In this document: positions 12,001 through 25,000 of the stretch, in pieces
Numbering within the stretch: the first letter of the stretch is position 1
How the letters are laid out: the number at the start of each line of letters is the position of its first letter
Assembly (NCBI GenBank): GCA_031002005.1
Contig: JARYHS010008074.1
Coordinates: forward strand, 345,240,932 to 345,304,931
Source of the DNA: Vandiemenella viatica
Taxonomy: Eukaryota > Arthropoda > Insecta > Orthoptera > Morabidae
Length of the DNA: 64,000 bases
Direction: 5' to 3'
Program-made: the position numbers and the translations under genes
The notes under the pieces: generated by a model
What the model saw: only the letters and a program-made list of their open reading frames with translations
Told to the model about the DNA's origin: nothing
The model's database searches: none

Positions 12001-15000
12001 GGCCAAAAAAATGTTCAAGGCCTGCAGACTGCGGATTGACCACCCCAGGGTTAGAGTTTTAATGATATCAATATTGGCAACTTTTGTTTTAACCAACACT
12101 TCATAGCCTGTGTAATGTAATTAAATTTCTTCAGAGAAAATTTGATAGTAATGACTATATTAGTCAGAGTGTAACGATAAAGTGGCGTCTGCTAGCGGTG
12201 ATAATGCACTAGCAGCTTGGTGTGGGGTAATTGTTGTTCGTCTAGGTATCAATGGATTGCAGGTTCTTCTACTAATAATTCACAAAGTTGCCATATAGAT
12301 AATCATTCAATTTATTCACCGAACGTACAATTACTAAGCCACCACCACCAACGATTGTAATTTGACCGTATGTGAGGGCTATTCAGGACTTCTTCACCTA
12401 CAAACTGCAAGTTCTGAGCTACACTATTTTCACTTGGTTTGGATCCTTCAGTTCGACGCCCACAAGTTCACTGCTATTTACGAAACACTGCAGTTTATCT
12501 GCATGACGGCGGCGTACTTATAATGTATCATCAGGTCCACACGATAGTGCTGGAACGCACCGCCAAACAATCACTGCCCCGCGCAACCAACCGTGACCGA
12601 CCTCCAAGACAGTGAGTCACAGACTGCCATAACAATCCAACTCGCATCTCGCGTCACACTTTCAACAATTGGATCATCCTGATTCCACCGCTCAACACGA
12701 ACACTCACATGGTTTTTTATACTGTCTCGCCACAAGAGTTTGTGGCATATTTTCATATCTGTGAAGAATTGCTCTGCTCAGTACTGTTAGTCATATAGAG
12801 TTTGACTTTAACCTAGCTGTGCGAGATGACATTCTGAAACTGTAAGAAATTTCTTCCAGCTACACAAAGTAATATCAAATGTCTATTAATTACACTTCAG
12901 ACTAAAATTGAAGAGTGTAGCCTATCAATTGGAATTGTTTTTCTGAAGTTCAGACAGTACATTGTAACACTGAGGCTGAAACTCCAGCTGAATAAGCTGT
13001 GGAGGACAAAGTGTTTTAGTCCAGATATCAGCCAGGACAATACGAGTAGATTACAGAACAAATGAATAAAGGAACAATGAAAGTGGTAAAGTGAATAGAT
13101 TTAAGAAAGTCCTGAAAAATGACATGGCTGATGAAGTGAGAGAGTCTCTGATATGCCAAGACCTGGGATAAGACATGAGAGAAAGCGCGATCACGATTGG
13201 CAGGTTTGAGCAGATGAGGTGCCATTCATGCTTGTTCAAATTTAGTATTACAAGAATATTCAAAATGTCTGTTTATAAAAGTGGTTTGTACTTATATAAT
13301 CCAGGTGTAACCAGGACCAGTGGTGATGCAGTTGAAAATAAGTTTTCCTTTGAAGATCTGAAATGATGTGACGATGATTCATGAACTAGAAAGTCTGGCA
13401 GCAGGCAAAGCCCAGTGCTGGAGAATGAGTGTTGTTTCATAGTATGAGTGAAGGTACTGCCCTATTTCAATGTCTTTGAAGCTGCAAATTTTGAACGAAG
13501 TCCAATAGTCTAGTTTATTTGGAGTGTAAATATGATTTTGGTACAAAACCCTACGAGTTAACTGCAATAAACGTAATGGGTCAAAGAGTGCACAATAGCT
13601 TTTGGACTTTCATTTAATATTGTACCTCTCACTGTTTGTTAATGTTGTGAAACCTTTTCCCTAAGCACAGGGATGGTGACTATCTAAGTTTCCTTTACCT
13701 GTGTCGGAAATTAAAGAATATTCAATAATGATAATCTTATCCACCACATGGTCAACAATAGGGATGTTATTGAAATACTGAACTGTCAAGAAGACTTTAA
13801 GTTTGTGAAATTTCTTAAAACCTTTCACTCTCTATCTGACAATTCCAAACAAGAAGCTATCTTGCAACAACATCCATTGTAAGTAATGATCTGAATTCAG
13901 CAAAGCACACACACATGGCTGCTGCCATAGCACTTTTTTTTAACACTGCTTAACTATTTTTATTAGGATTTGACAGTTATCACTGAACTGTTAGTAGTCA
14001 CCTCTGACATCAAAAGTCTTTAAGTTTGCACCTGTACTTGGAAAAAGGCTCTCAGAAAATAACAAACATAGTTTGAAACAGTTGGCTCCAAATCTTCCAA
14101 ATGAATACAAGATTTAATTTCAACACTTGATAGCAAAAGGTTCAAAGAATTTATTATGCTGGGCACTATGAGATTTCACAAGCATCATAAGTTTGCATGC
14201 CATAATTTCATACACGTATGTGTGCATTTTAATGTGTGACTCGTGACACTACATCACTCAGTCAACAGCTCTACTTAAGATTTCACATACAAAATAATAA
14301 TGTTGAGAGGTTGTGGTGATGTTAAACACAAGACACATTCTCGGCTTAAAATTCTGAAAAAGTAAAGATGAAATTCATAAATTGTATACAGTAGAAAAAA
14401 GTTTCTCAGCAGCTGCCCTCTGATATACTTGAAACTCTTATCCAGCCAAATTGTATTTCACAAGGATAGTCTTTGCTAATACATCTGCCACAATTATGGC
14501 CAAGCCCATGTTTCTGAAAAAGTTTTCATGTTCTCATCATCCTATCCAAACTGCTTTGTGTCATTATACAGAGTAATGGTATTTCTGCCATACCTTTGAA
14601 AGCTAATGCTTGTTAGCATCCGTCCTGATAACTATTGTGGTTGTTGTTTCTTTAAAAATGAAAAACATGTGTCAGAGTTTTGATGTGTGATTGGCATTAA
14701 TTTGAAAAATCCAACAATAATACCCACTAAATTGCTATATTCCACCTTCACAGCATTTTCTTTAACATGAGTGATTTATGGACCAGAGAACAGCATCAAG
14801 TTTTGTCAGAAACATGTGTACATCCTTGCTGAAACCATATTCAGTAGACTTTTGGTGATGATGCAATGAGGGACAAAACTGAGGTAGAATGAAATCAGAA
14901 TGATCGCATCTCAACAGAGAATGACTTGCTTTCCAGAACATCACCAACGAGTAGAAATGCTGTTTTTATTGAGAAAGTAGAGGAGCAATATTTGACAGCC

Positions 15001-18000
15001 TGGGGATTGCGGCTGGGGCTGTGTAAAATGCTGGTCCTGAGGATTTGGACATGTGAAGAGTGACAGCAAATTTGTGCCCACACTGCTTTCACCATAGCAG
15101 TCACACAGCACAAGCTGTAATGTGCTAACAAGGATCCTGAGTTGCAGAAGACTGGTCATTGATGATGAGACATTGATATATGGGTATGTCCCAGAAACCA
15201 AGGTGCTATTATCACAACTGAAGCACACAGATTTCCAGAGGCCCAAAACAGCAAAAGAGATTTGAAGCCAAGTGAAGGTGATGCTGCTTGATTTTTTTTT
15301 AATTCCAAGGATATGTGCATCATGAGTATACACCAAAAGGGCAGACCATTAATAAGAAGTGCTACCAAGACATCCTCTGTGATATAGTTCAACATAAAAA
15401 ACCTGAGCTGTTGGCAACACACAACTGGCAGCTGCATCATGTCAATGATACATTTTCCAACCACATGAGGCATTCCACAGGTTTCCAGACTCCCTGTGTG
15501 ATTTCTGATTGTTCACAAAGCTGAAGACAACTCTAGAAAGACCCAATTTTCAGACAATTGGACAGATAATACACAAAGTTATGGAATAGTTGTTCACCAT
15601 CTTGTAATGGGAAATGGGCAATGCAATATTCACACATTAACTTGAGCCGTGATGGTGATGCCCGATAACTTTTCTTGAAGATGTGGTTCATATATTATCT
15701 TTCAATTGCCAATCTGTTTGGGTGGGGAAAATCAACACCTTGAATTTTAACAGCGTATATTGCACTTAGAGTGCTATTGGTTAGTGTCATTTCATAGCAG
15801 AATTCGAGGCATCTCATGCAGAATGAGTTTGTTGTTGTCAAAGTGATTACTTTTCATATGTATAAACTGCTCTGGGGTGATTAGCCGAGTCAAGAGTGCG
15901 TTGTCACACGATATTTCGGCGACTAGATTCATTGCTGCCATCTTCTGGTGAAAAAAAATTGTTTAACAAACCATATCTTAGAAATTATCTAAGGAATTCT
16001 ATGACATTATGTTAACTGAATAGTGATGACTTGGCTCTGATATAGCTGCAAAATTGAAAATAAAACACAATTTTATCAAAGATAAGAAAATGTCTGGGGA
16101 GCATTGGGTATCAAGATTCAAAAGAGGAAAGCCAAGACGTAACTTTAAGAAAGCCCTCCATGTCCTTCAAAATGTGAAGCTGATATATTATTTCATAACT
16201 TGTATGTGATCTATAAAAAACAATATTTACCGGCTGCTTTATTGTATAATATGATGGGATTGGATCAGGAGCTTACCTTAATATTCCTGTGCAAACAGTT
16301 GACTCCTCTCTAATAAATAGGGGGATCAGCAGATGCCATTTACACTCTCATGATGGCTTGTTGAATGTTTGATAAATTTATCCAGGAAAAAAAAAGAGAC
16401 AAACAAAAATTTAAGCTCTTAGTTTATTTTTAAAATTTTGTGTTATACCAAAACATTGTGGTTTGAATAAAAAATTGAAATTTCTACATGATTTTTGCTT
16501 ATCACTTCCTTGAAATGAATGTTTAAGTCTGCAAACTTAGTCTGAGGTGAGAGAATTAAACTTTTAACTGTTACATTTTGAAATTTGCACTCACGACGCA
16601 GCACCTATAGTACTAATGGTTAGATTGAGACTGCTGGCCACAAGGAAAAGTGGACTCCCTATTTATAGCCTTTACTAACTTTCAACTGGATTGATCTGGA
16701 ATACAGGAATATCCCCAGGGGAAAATACTATTCTCTTGTGAATTACAAATATCTCATTTTCTCATGGTACACTATTTTTAACCTGATTTTCTAGAAACTT
16801 TTATAAGTTTTTGGCTGATTTATTTAGAATTTTTTAAGTATTGACAGATATTCTCATAATTATTGTTAAATAATGTTCACCACACAATAAGGTCTGCTGT
16901 AATAATAATACATTTATTGAGGCACACACACTACAACTTTATATCCACATGTTTTTAGTTCAACAGCCAGACAACGACTCCTCTCACTCATGTACAATTC
17001 CAAAGATACATCTTCAAAGATACATCAAGCACCAGAACATTCCTCACAGATATAAATGTACAATACTCAATACGCCTCCTTACATTTATATCTGTACTTC
17101 TATTAATTCACATTCAACATCTCTCTAAACTTTTTGAAATTAACTTTACACAATGCCTTCATAAATAAGTCAGCAATGTTTTCATTAGATTCTATTTTCA
17201 CAATGTCTATTACACCATTTGTATAACACTCATTTACAAAATGATAGTGTACTTCAATATACTTGGAGTTCTTTGAAAAATTACCATACTTCGCAATATT
17301 TACTGCTCCTGAGTTATCTTCATATACTTGGACAGGTCCTTTGATATTTACATTAAAAGTTTTTAATACATCCAAAACATACTTTAGTTCAGTAACAGCT
17401 TCTGACAAGGCAATATATTCAGCAAAAGTGGAAGATTTAACAACACTTCCTTGTTTTCTAGATTTCCAAAATATTGAGTTTCCAAACAATCTAATTACAT
17501 ACCCCATCGTGGATCTACAATATCACCTACCCAATCTGCATCAACATAGCAATCCAAAGTTTTTACATTTTCATTTCTACAGAAATTTAATTTCAAATTT
17601 TTCGTTAAATACAAATACTTTATTACTCATAATGCATACTTGTATTGAACTTTACAGTAACAATTCTGAAATCTATTTAAGTAATTAACACTGTAATCGA
17701 TATCTGGTCTAGTTCCTGAACTGATGTACAAAAGAGCACCTATTAAGTTTCTGTATCTAATGTCTTGACATACTTCATTCACAGGTTCTAATTTTAAATT
17801 AACTTCCATTGGTGTATCATACAATTTGAGTTTACAATTTTATACTTTGAGGCTAAGGAATTGATGTAATTTTCCTGACTCAAACTCATAACATTTTCTT
17901 CCAGATTGTAATCTATATTAATTCCTAAATAGGTTTTTACTTGACGCAAGTCTTTCATCTTGAATTTCTTCGACAACAGATTCTTTATTTTATCTATTTT

Positions 18001-18967
18001 CCTTTCACTGTTACAACAAATTAATAGATCATCAACAAATATTATTAAATAAATTACATCATCTCCATCGATCAAAGTATACAGGCAATAATCAAATTCA
18101 CATTTTGCAAAACTAAGATCACTCATAAATTCATCAAAACAATCATACCAAGCTCTAGGGCTTTCTCGTAAACCATACAATGCTTTATTCAATTTACAAA
18201 CCCTATTAGTACCATCTTCATACCCTCTTGGCTGAATTATATAAACCTCTGATAAAACTTTACCATTAAGAAATGCAGTTTCAACACCCATTTGCTCTAT
18301 AGCTAAACCATTTTGACAACAGTATGACAGTAAAATTTTCAATGTCTGCATCTTAGCCACTGGTGAATATATATCATCCACAACTTCCTTTTGTTGAAAA
18401 CCCCTTACAACTAGTCTTGCTTTATAAGTGTTATCTGATGTTTTTGTATAAACCCACTTTACATCAAGAGCATTTACATTCTCTGGTTTCTTTACTAGTT
18501 TCCATGTTTTGTTTTGATACAAACAGTCAATCTCCTTGTCCATTGCTTGTTTCCAATACACTGACTGTTTACAATTAATTGCCTCCTCGAAATTATCTAG
18601 ACTATCAGCACAACAAAAGTTGTGGCTTATAAATGTGGATGCGAGCAAGAGATCTATGTAATTAAATAAATATAATTTTGTAGACTGTATTTCGTTTATA
18701 ATCTTTTGCAGTTTATTTCTTTCGTTTGCCTGTTTAAAAAGTTCTCTAATACCAATAACGACCGTGTTTGAGGCAACCTTGACATCCTAAGATTTGCAGG
18801 TTTGTTCCTACTCAAGATCTCTCAATTTAATTTTTACGCTGCTGCTAAATCAATCTTGTCTTGGTTGTTTCCTCTACTCAACAATTCTCTCCTAACTTCA
18901 CTTCTTTTTCAGATATCATATCCTTTTAAAGCCTCTCTGGGCAAACGATATTTATTAACCTTTGTAT

Positions 18968-19017
<50 letters not shown>

Positions 19018-22000
19018 CATTTTAACTTTTAATTTACCACTATGTCACAAAGTTTACATAAATGATATTGCTACAGACATGATCATTAAATCTATCTGGC
19101 ATTTTACATTTTCTACCTGACCTATTATTCAATTTACATTTATCACTGTTTAAACCTCCTTTAACTTCTCCTTCTTTCCTTTCCTCATCTACAGATTCAT
19201 TTTCATCACTAGAATCACTCTCTGAATCATAACCCTTTAAGTGGATAAGTTTAACATTATTCTCTACAATATCAACATGTCTTGCAACAACAATTTTATT
19301 ATTCACTAATACTCTGTATCCAACTTCACTATAACCTAATAAAATTCCCATATCAGCTTTACAATCCCATTTAGACTTTCTCAATTGTTCAGGTACTCTT
19401 ACAAAAACTTTACTACAATATAGCTTCAGATGTTTAACATTTGGTTTAATTCCTAGTAAAATTTCATAGGGAGTTCTCTTTTCAATAGTATTAGCTAAAG
19501 TTCTGTTTTTAAGATAAACTGCTGTACAAACTACTTCAGGCCAGAACCTCCTATCTACTTTTGCTTCAGCTAGCAAACACCGTGACATATCCATGATAGA
19601 TCTATTATATCTTTCAGCCGTACCATTTAACTCATGTACATAGGGAGGGCAAACATTTAAAACAATTCCTTTTTCCTTTACAAATTGATAAACATCAGAA
19701 TTTAAATATTCCTTTCCATTATCACATCTCAGTTTCTTAATAGTTTTACCTGTCAAATTTTCAATTTCATTTACATAGCAACTAGACAATCATAAACTTG
19801 ACTTTTTGATTTGATAGGGTACACACGAGCTGCTTTGCTATAATCATCTATAAAAGTTAGAAAGTATCTTTCACCATTCAAACCAAGAGTTGAGTGATGC
19901 CCATTTAAATCAGTGTGAATATTTTCTAACATTCCTTCTGCTTTGCTTCTATTATTTTCAGAAAGTAAATTGCGCATTTTGTTTTCAATACAAACTTTAC
20001 ACTTCATATATTCAGACTCTAAACTTTTAGGTAAACCAACTGCTAATTGATCTTTACACAAAGTATTTAAATAGTTAAAATTTACATGCCCTAATATGCG
20101 ATGCCATCTCTCCTTTTTAGTCATAGAATCACTGTTACTCACAATATTTACATTAACACCTTCTTTAAAAATGCTACTTGTCATTTTATACAGATTACCT
20201 TCCTTCATAGCAATTGCAATTAGCCTGTTATTTCCATCAAAAACTTTTTAAACATTTCCTACAGATACAATCTTGTGCTTGTCTGTTACTTTCGCATAAC
20301 TAATCAAGTTTCTACTCATGTCTTTAACATAAAATACATTTTCCATATTAATTTTAATCAATGTACCATAAACTGAAAAATAACTAACTACATTTCCTAT
20401 CTTAGTTGCTTTCAAAATTTTCCCATCAGCAATCTTTACCTCTACAGGCTTTTCTAAAGTTACACACTCAGAAAAATACTCTTCATTATTTACAACATGA
20501 TCTGTACAACCACTATCCAATAACCAATCAATTTTAATATTTTCTTTGTTACCTGTGTTCATTTTATTTTGTACCATCAAGCTCCTAACCTCTGTTACAA
20601 AACTGCCTGTTGCACTTTGACTTTGGTGGTATACTTCACCACGCCAATACTGGCCATTTCTGGATCCCGTTGCACTTACACTTTCACTTTGTTGGCATTC
20701 TTGACTTCACCGATACCGGTCGTTTCTGGATCCCTTGTGCTTACTTCCGCTCCACGGTTGATCATTGTTGTGACCTCTGAAGTTTCCACTTTGATGGTTA
20801 GTTCCTCTGCTGCTTCTTTGATACTGCCTGCTGTGATTCCATGTGCCTCTTTCATTTTCTTCATTTCGACGACGACAATCTCTCTTGAAATGTCCTCTTC
20901 TTCCGCAACCCCAACACAATTGTTCCTGATGACTTGTGCCAGATTTTCTCATACTATGGAATGCATTTGTTTTTACAGATTCACTTTCACCTTTGTCTTT
21001 CAAGTCCATTAATCGAATTTTACTTTTAATAAATTCAACAGTTTGATCTTCTTCTTTCAAAACATCGACCAAGTCACCAATGTAGCACAAACAGTCCGGC
21101 AAAGTTCTTAACATGTAGTTTAATTTTTCTTTCTCAGTCACTTTAGCCCCAGCAGCTTTCAATTCATTTACTGTCCTTTCAAAATCACTAAAGAATGTCG
21201 CTGTTTCATTGTAGTCTTATAACTTCAATTTTTCCAGTTTGTTTCTACAAATTATTTGGAGTGCAGTCGATTCCTTGGAGTATAATTCATCGAACTTAGT
21301 CATTATTTCATATGCATTCACTTTCTCACTCACAAACTCAAGTTGCTTATTCGTAATAGCACTATAGATGTAGTTTACTGCCTTCAGATTTTCTTCTTCC
21401 CAAATTTCAGCATTATCCATACTTGTTTTCTCTCTTGAAGCCACTGTATAACATTTCTTCACCTTTAAATACATGGTTATTCTTTTCTTCCAATTTCCAT
21501 AGTCCTCGCTGTCAAAGCACGGTATTACAATGTCAGCCATTGTTACTTGAAATCAAACTTTCTTGAATAGGTACACGAAAGCCACAGACCTTCTTTTCAA
21601 CCATTTAACCACTCAACCACTAAACCACAGACTGCTACCATGTTAAACTAAGCTCTGCTAATATGTAAAATAATGTTCAACACACAATAAGGTCTGCTGT
21701 AATAATAATACGTTTATTGAGACACACACTCTACAACTTTATATCCACATGTTTTTAGTTCAACAGCCAGACAACGACTCCTCTCACTCATGTACAATTC
21801 CAAAGATACATCTTCAAAGATACATCAAGCACCAGAACATTCCTCACAGATATAAATGTACAATACTCAACAATTATTCTTGTTTGGGAGTTATTAATTT
21901 CTAAAAGTCACACGTGGCAAGGGCATCAAGTTTCAACACTAAAATTTTTTTTTTTTCCCCCATTTAAATCTCAAATTCATGTTAAAATGTTTTGTTATTA

Positions 22001-25000
22001 TTATTAAATGAATTTTTCTCAATCATTTAAGCATACTTTTATCTTGCTAGCTCATTCATTTGAGATTTAAATTTTGTTTATATTACTTAAAAATAACATG
22101 TTTAGAATTACTTATAAACTCTATTTTTAGTTATAATGGGTGTAAAAACTATGCTGTCATGGTAAAATTTGAGTTATCTCTTCTCATTAATTGATGATTT
22201 TATGTTTAAGACTTTTCCCTTTGTTCTATACCTCAAAATAATTGTAATTTTTAACTTTACTCATGAAAATGAATGTCTTCTTCTTCTGGTCCCTATATGT
22301 TCTGGATGTCGGCAACCATCTTGGCTGTCTTGTCTCTGCTGGTTGATGCGTGGATTAACTCCGTAGTTGTCTTGGAGGGCCATATTCTTAGATTTTTTAA
22401 CCAAGAAGTTCTTCTTCTACCAGCACTTCTCTTTCCTGGTATTTTCCCCTAGAGAACAGATTACAAGAGTTCATAATGGCTATTATTCCTTGTGATGTTG
22501 CCAAGGTACTTAAGCTTTCGTGCTTTTATGGTGGTCAGTATTTCCATGTCTTTTTTCATTTGACAGAGCACTTCAACATTTGTCGTGTGGTCTGTCCATG
22601 GTATTCTCAATACTCTTCAATATAGCCACATTTCAAAATCTTCTAGCCTTTCACTTATAGTTTCTGTTAATGTCCACATTTCAATGCCATACAGGAGGAC
22701 AGAGAACACATACCAGAGCAGGAGTCTCATCTTCGTGGTAATTGATAAATTATGATGTCACAAATACATGCTTGCATGGGGTTCAAACATTACTTGTGAA
22801 CTTGATCGTGTTGCCTGTATAACTGATACTGATACCTTTTCTCGAAGATGCTGTAGTTCTTTAAACCGGTCGCCAAGCTATTAGTTTACCCTGTAATAGC
22901 TAACAGGTCATACATAAATGAAAGAAAGTCACTTGTAGTTACAAATTTGAAATATATTCTGAAAGTTTGCTGATGTTAACACTGGTATCAGATTACACTT
23001 AAAACATTTAAGGCGATATTAAACTTTGAATCACATAAGAAGATGCAGGTTATCCTTCAAGGCACAACACTGATGAAACTTTTACTCTTGCAAACATATT
23101 TTCTATTGGCAACCCCAAAATGAGAGTGAGCTTCATGATAGTTCTCAAACACTGCTTCTGTTAACTTCTTAAACTAACGTAACAAAGTTCTTTCTCTTAT
23201 TTTAGCTTAGTTTCCTTAAAGTGAATGAGTAAGTCCACGAACTTGTTCCAAGGCGAGATAGTTGAACTTACAGTAGTTACATTTTGAAATGTACCCTTGA
23301 GGAGCAATGTGTACTGCAACTTCACAACTGCCAGTGCCGTAAAACTGTTTGCAAACTGTTCCTCATTTCACCACTACTAAAAATCTTCAAAGTCCACACC
23401 CTCGTAGTTCTCTGTTCTTGCCTCGACCGCCCGCTTGAAAAACTGTTTGAAAACTATTCCCGACTGCCTGCGCCAGTCTGCTTTTTATAGGCTAGGCTTA
23501 TCTATTGCTGAATCGCCATGGAACATTGGTGTTTTCCAGCGGGGAAACACTTTTCTTTAGTGAATTAGAAATAGCCAACACTCCTGTGTAACATTAATTT
23601 TACTCGGATTTTCCCGAAATTTTACTATGTTATAGTTTAATTTATTCTGAATCTCTTTGGTCATGACAACTTTTCACATAATTATTCTCGTTTAAGAGTT
23701 ATTAATTTCTGAAAGTCACACATGTGGATGCTATAATATTTCAACACTAAAATTCGTTTTTCTTACTTTAAACATCAAGTTACCTCTGAACTGTTATATG
23801 TTTGTTACTAACTGAATTTTTCTCTTTCGTCTAAGCATACTTTTATCTTTCTAGCTCTTTTTTCTCAAAATTTCGAATTATTTTGATCTGAAATATCTCC
23901 TTAGATAAATTTTAAAAGCACACAAAAACCACCATAAAGTGCTTGTCATTCTCTGCTTTCTTAGTGGAAATGAATGCAACAAATTTCGTCATGACTGAAA
24001 AACAACCCTATTTAAATCTTATGTCTTTTACAAAAATGTTTTAGAATTGATAAAATAAAAAAAAGCTTTCTTGTTAAGAAAATGGTTATAAAAGTTCTTT
24101 ACTATATAAGATTTTCCCCCTTCTAAATGGTTTTAGCAGGATAATGGACATATAACAAGGTTATGTTCTGAGATGAAAAGTGCTTTACCATTGAACGTGG
24201 TTATGAAAGTTATTCGCTATGCATTATATGTAACTCGCCTCTTGTTGAACGGTTTAGGTGAGATAATAGATATATAACAACGACTTTTTAAAATTTTATT
24301 CATTTTATTGAAAGTAGCCTTGGCTTTACCAATACGTGACTTTATTTCATCACATGGATCCCATTGACTGTTTACTGTGGTGCTAAGATACGTATACCTT
24401 GATACACATTCAATGATCTTCTGGTTAATCATAATATGGCATAGGGAGTTGTTGTTTTTGCCAATGACCATTACTTTTGTCTTATTTATATTAATGTCAA
24501 GTCTGTATTCATGGCTGCACTGTGATACTCTATCTATAAGATATTGTAAGCTTTCCTGACTGTCTGCAAAAATGACTGTGTAATCTGCATAGCAAATTTT
24601 GTTTGTCCAGTTACCATTCAACAGCACTCCCATATCCACATTACTCAACACCTCCCTAAAGATATACTCTTGAGTAGATATTAAATAATAAGGGGGACAG
24701 GATACAACCTTGTCTTACACCACAAAGAATTTTTACTTCATCCGTATTTTCTCCCTTCAGTCTCACATGAGCAGATTGGTTCCAGTGCAGGTTAACAATA
24801 ATTCTGAGGTGTTTATCACCCAAGCCAATACTTTTAAAAATTTCTGTCATCTAACTGATGCTTTACCCTGTCAAAGGCCTTCTGATAATCTATAAAACAT
24901 GCATAGACATCACAATTTATATCTCTGCAACGTTGAAATAGTACTTGGATGCTAAACAGAGCTTCTCATGTTCCAACTGCATTTCTGAATCCAAACTATG

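Larger units (their letters stand above)
16864..21872 (-). mobile_element. Copia LTR retrotransposon, full length, degenerate
   Basis: 5009 bp with 209-bp LTRs (16864-17072 and 21664-21872) differing at only a handful of bases. The target duplication ATTAT lies at 16859-16863 and 21873-21877. Five bases is the Ty1/copia norm. Domains on the minus strand follow the copia order gag, protease, integrase, RT, RNase H. A purine-rich AAGGAGGCG abuts the 3' LTR (17073-17083, read on minus). The sequence inside the 5' LTR contains TAGCAGAGC and TGGTAGCAG, resembling an initiator tRNA-Met primer site. Integrase precedes RT, which distinguishes copia from gypsy. Confidence 0.95.

Noticed and set aside
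14895..15473. Minus-strand open frames of 78-131 residues
   Set aside because: They are shadows of the degraded mariner transposase on the + strand.
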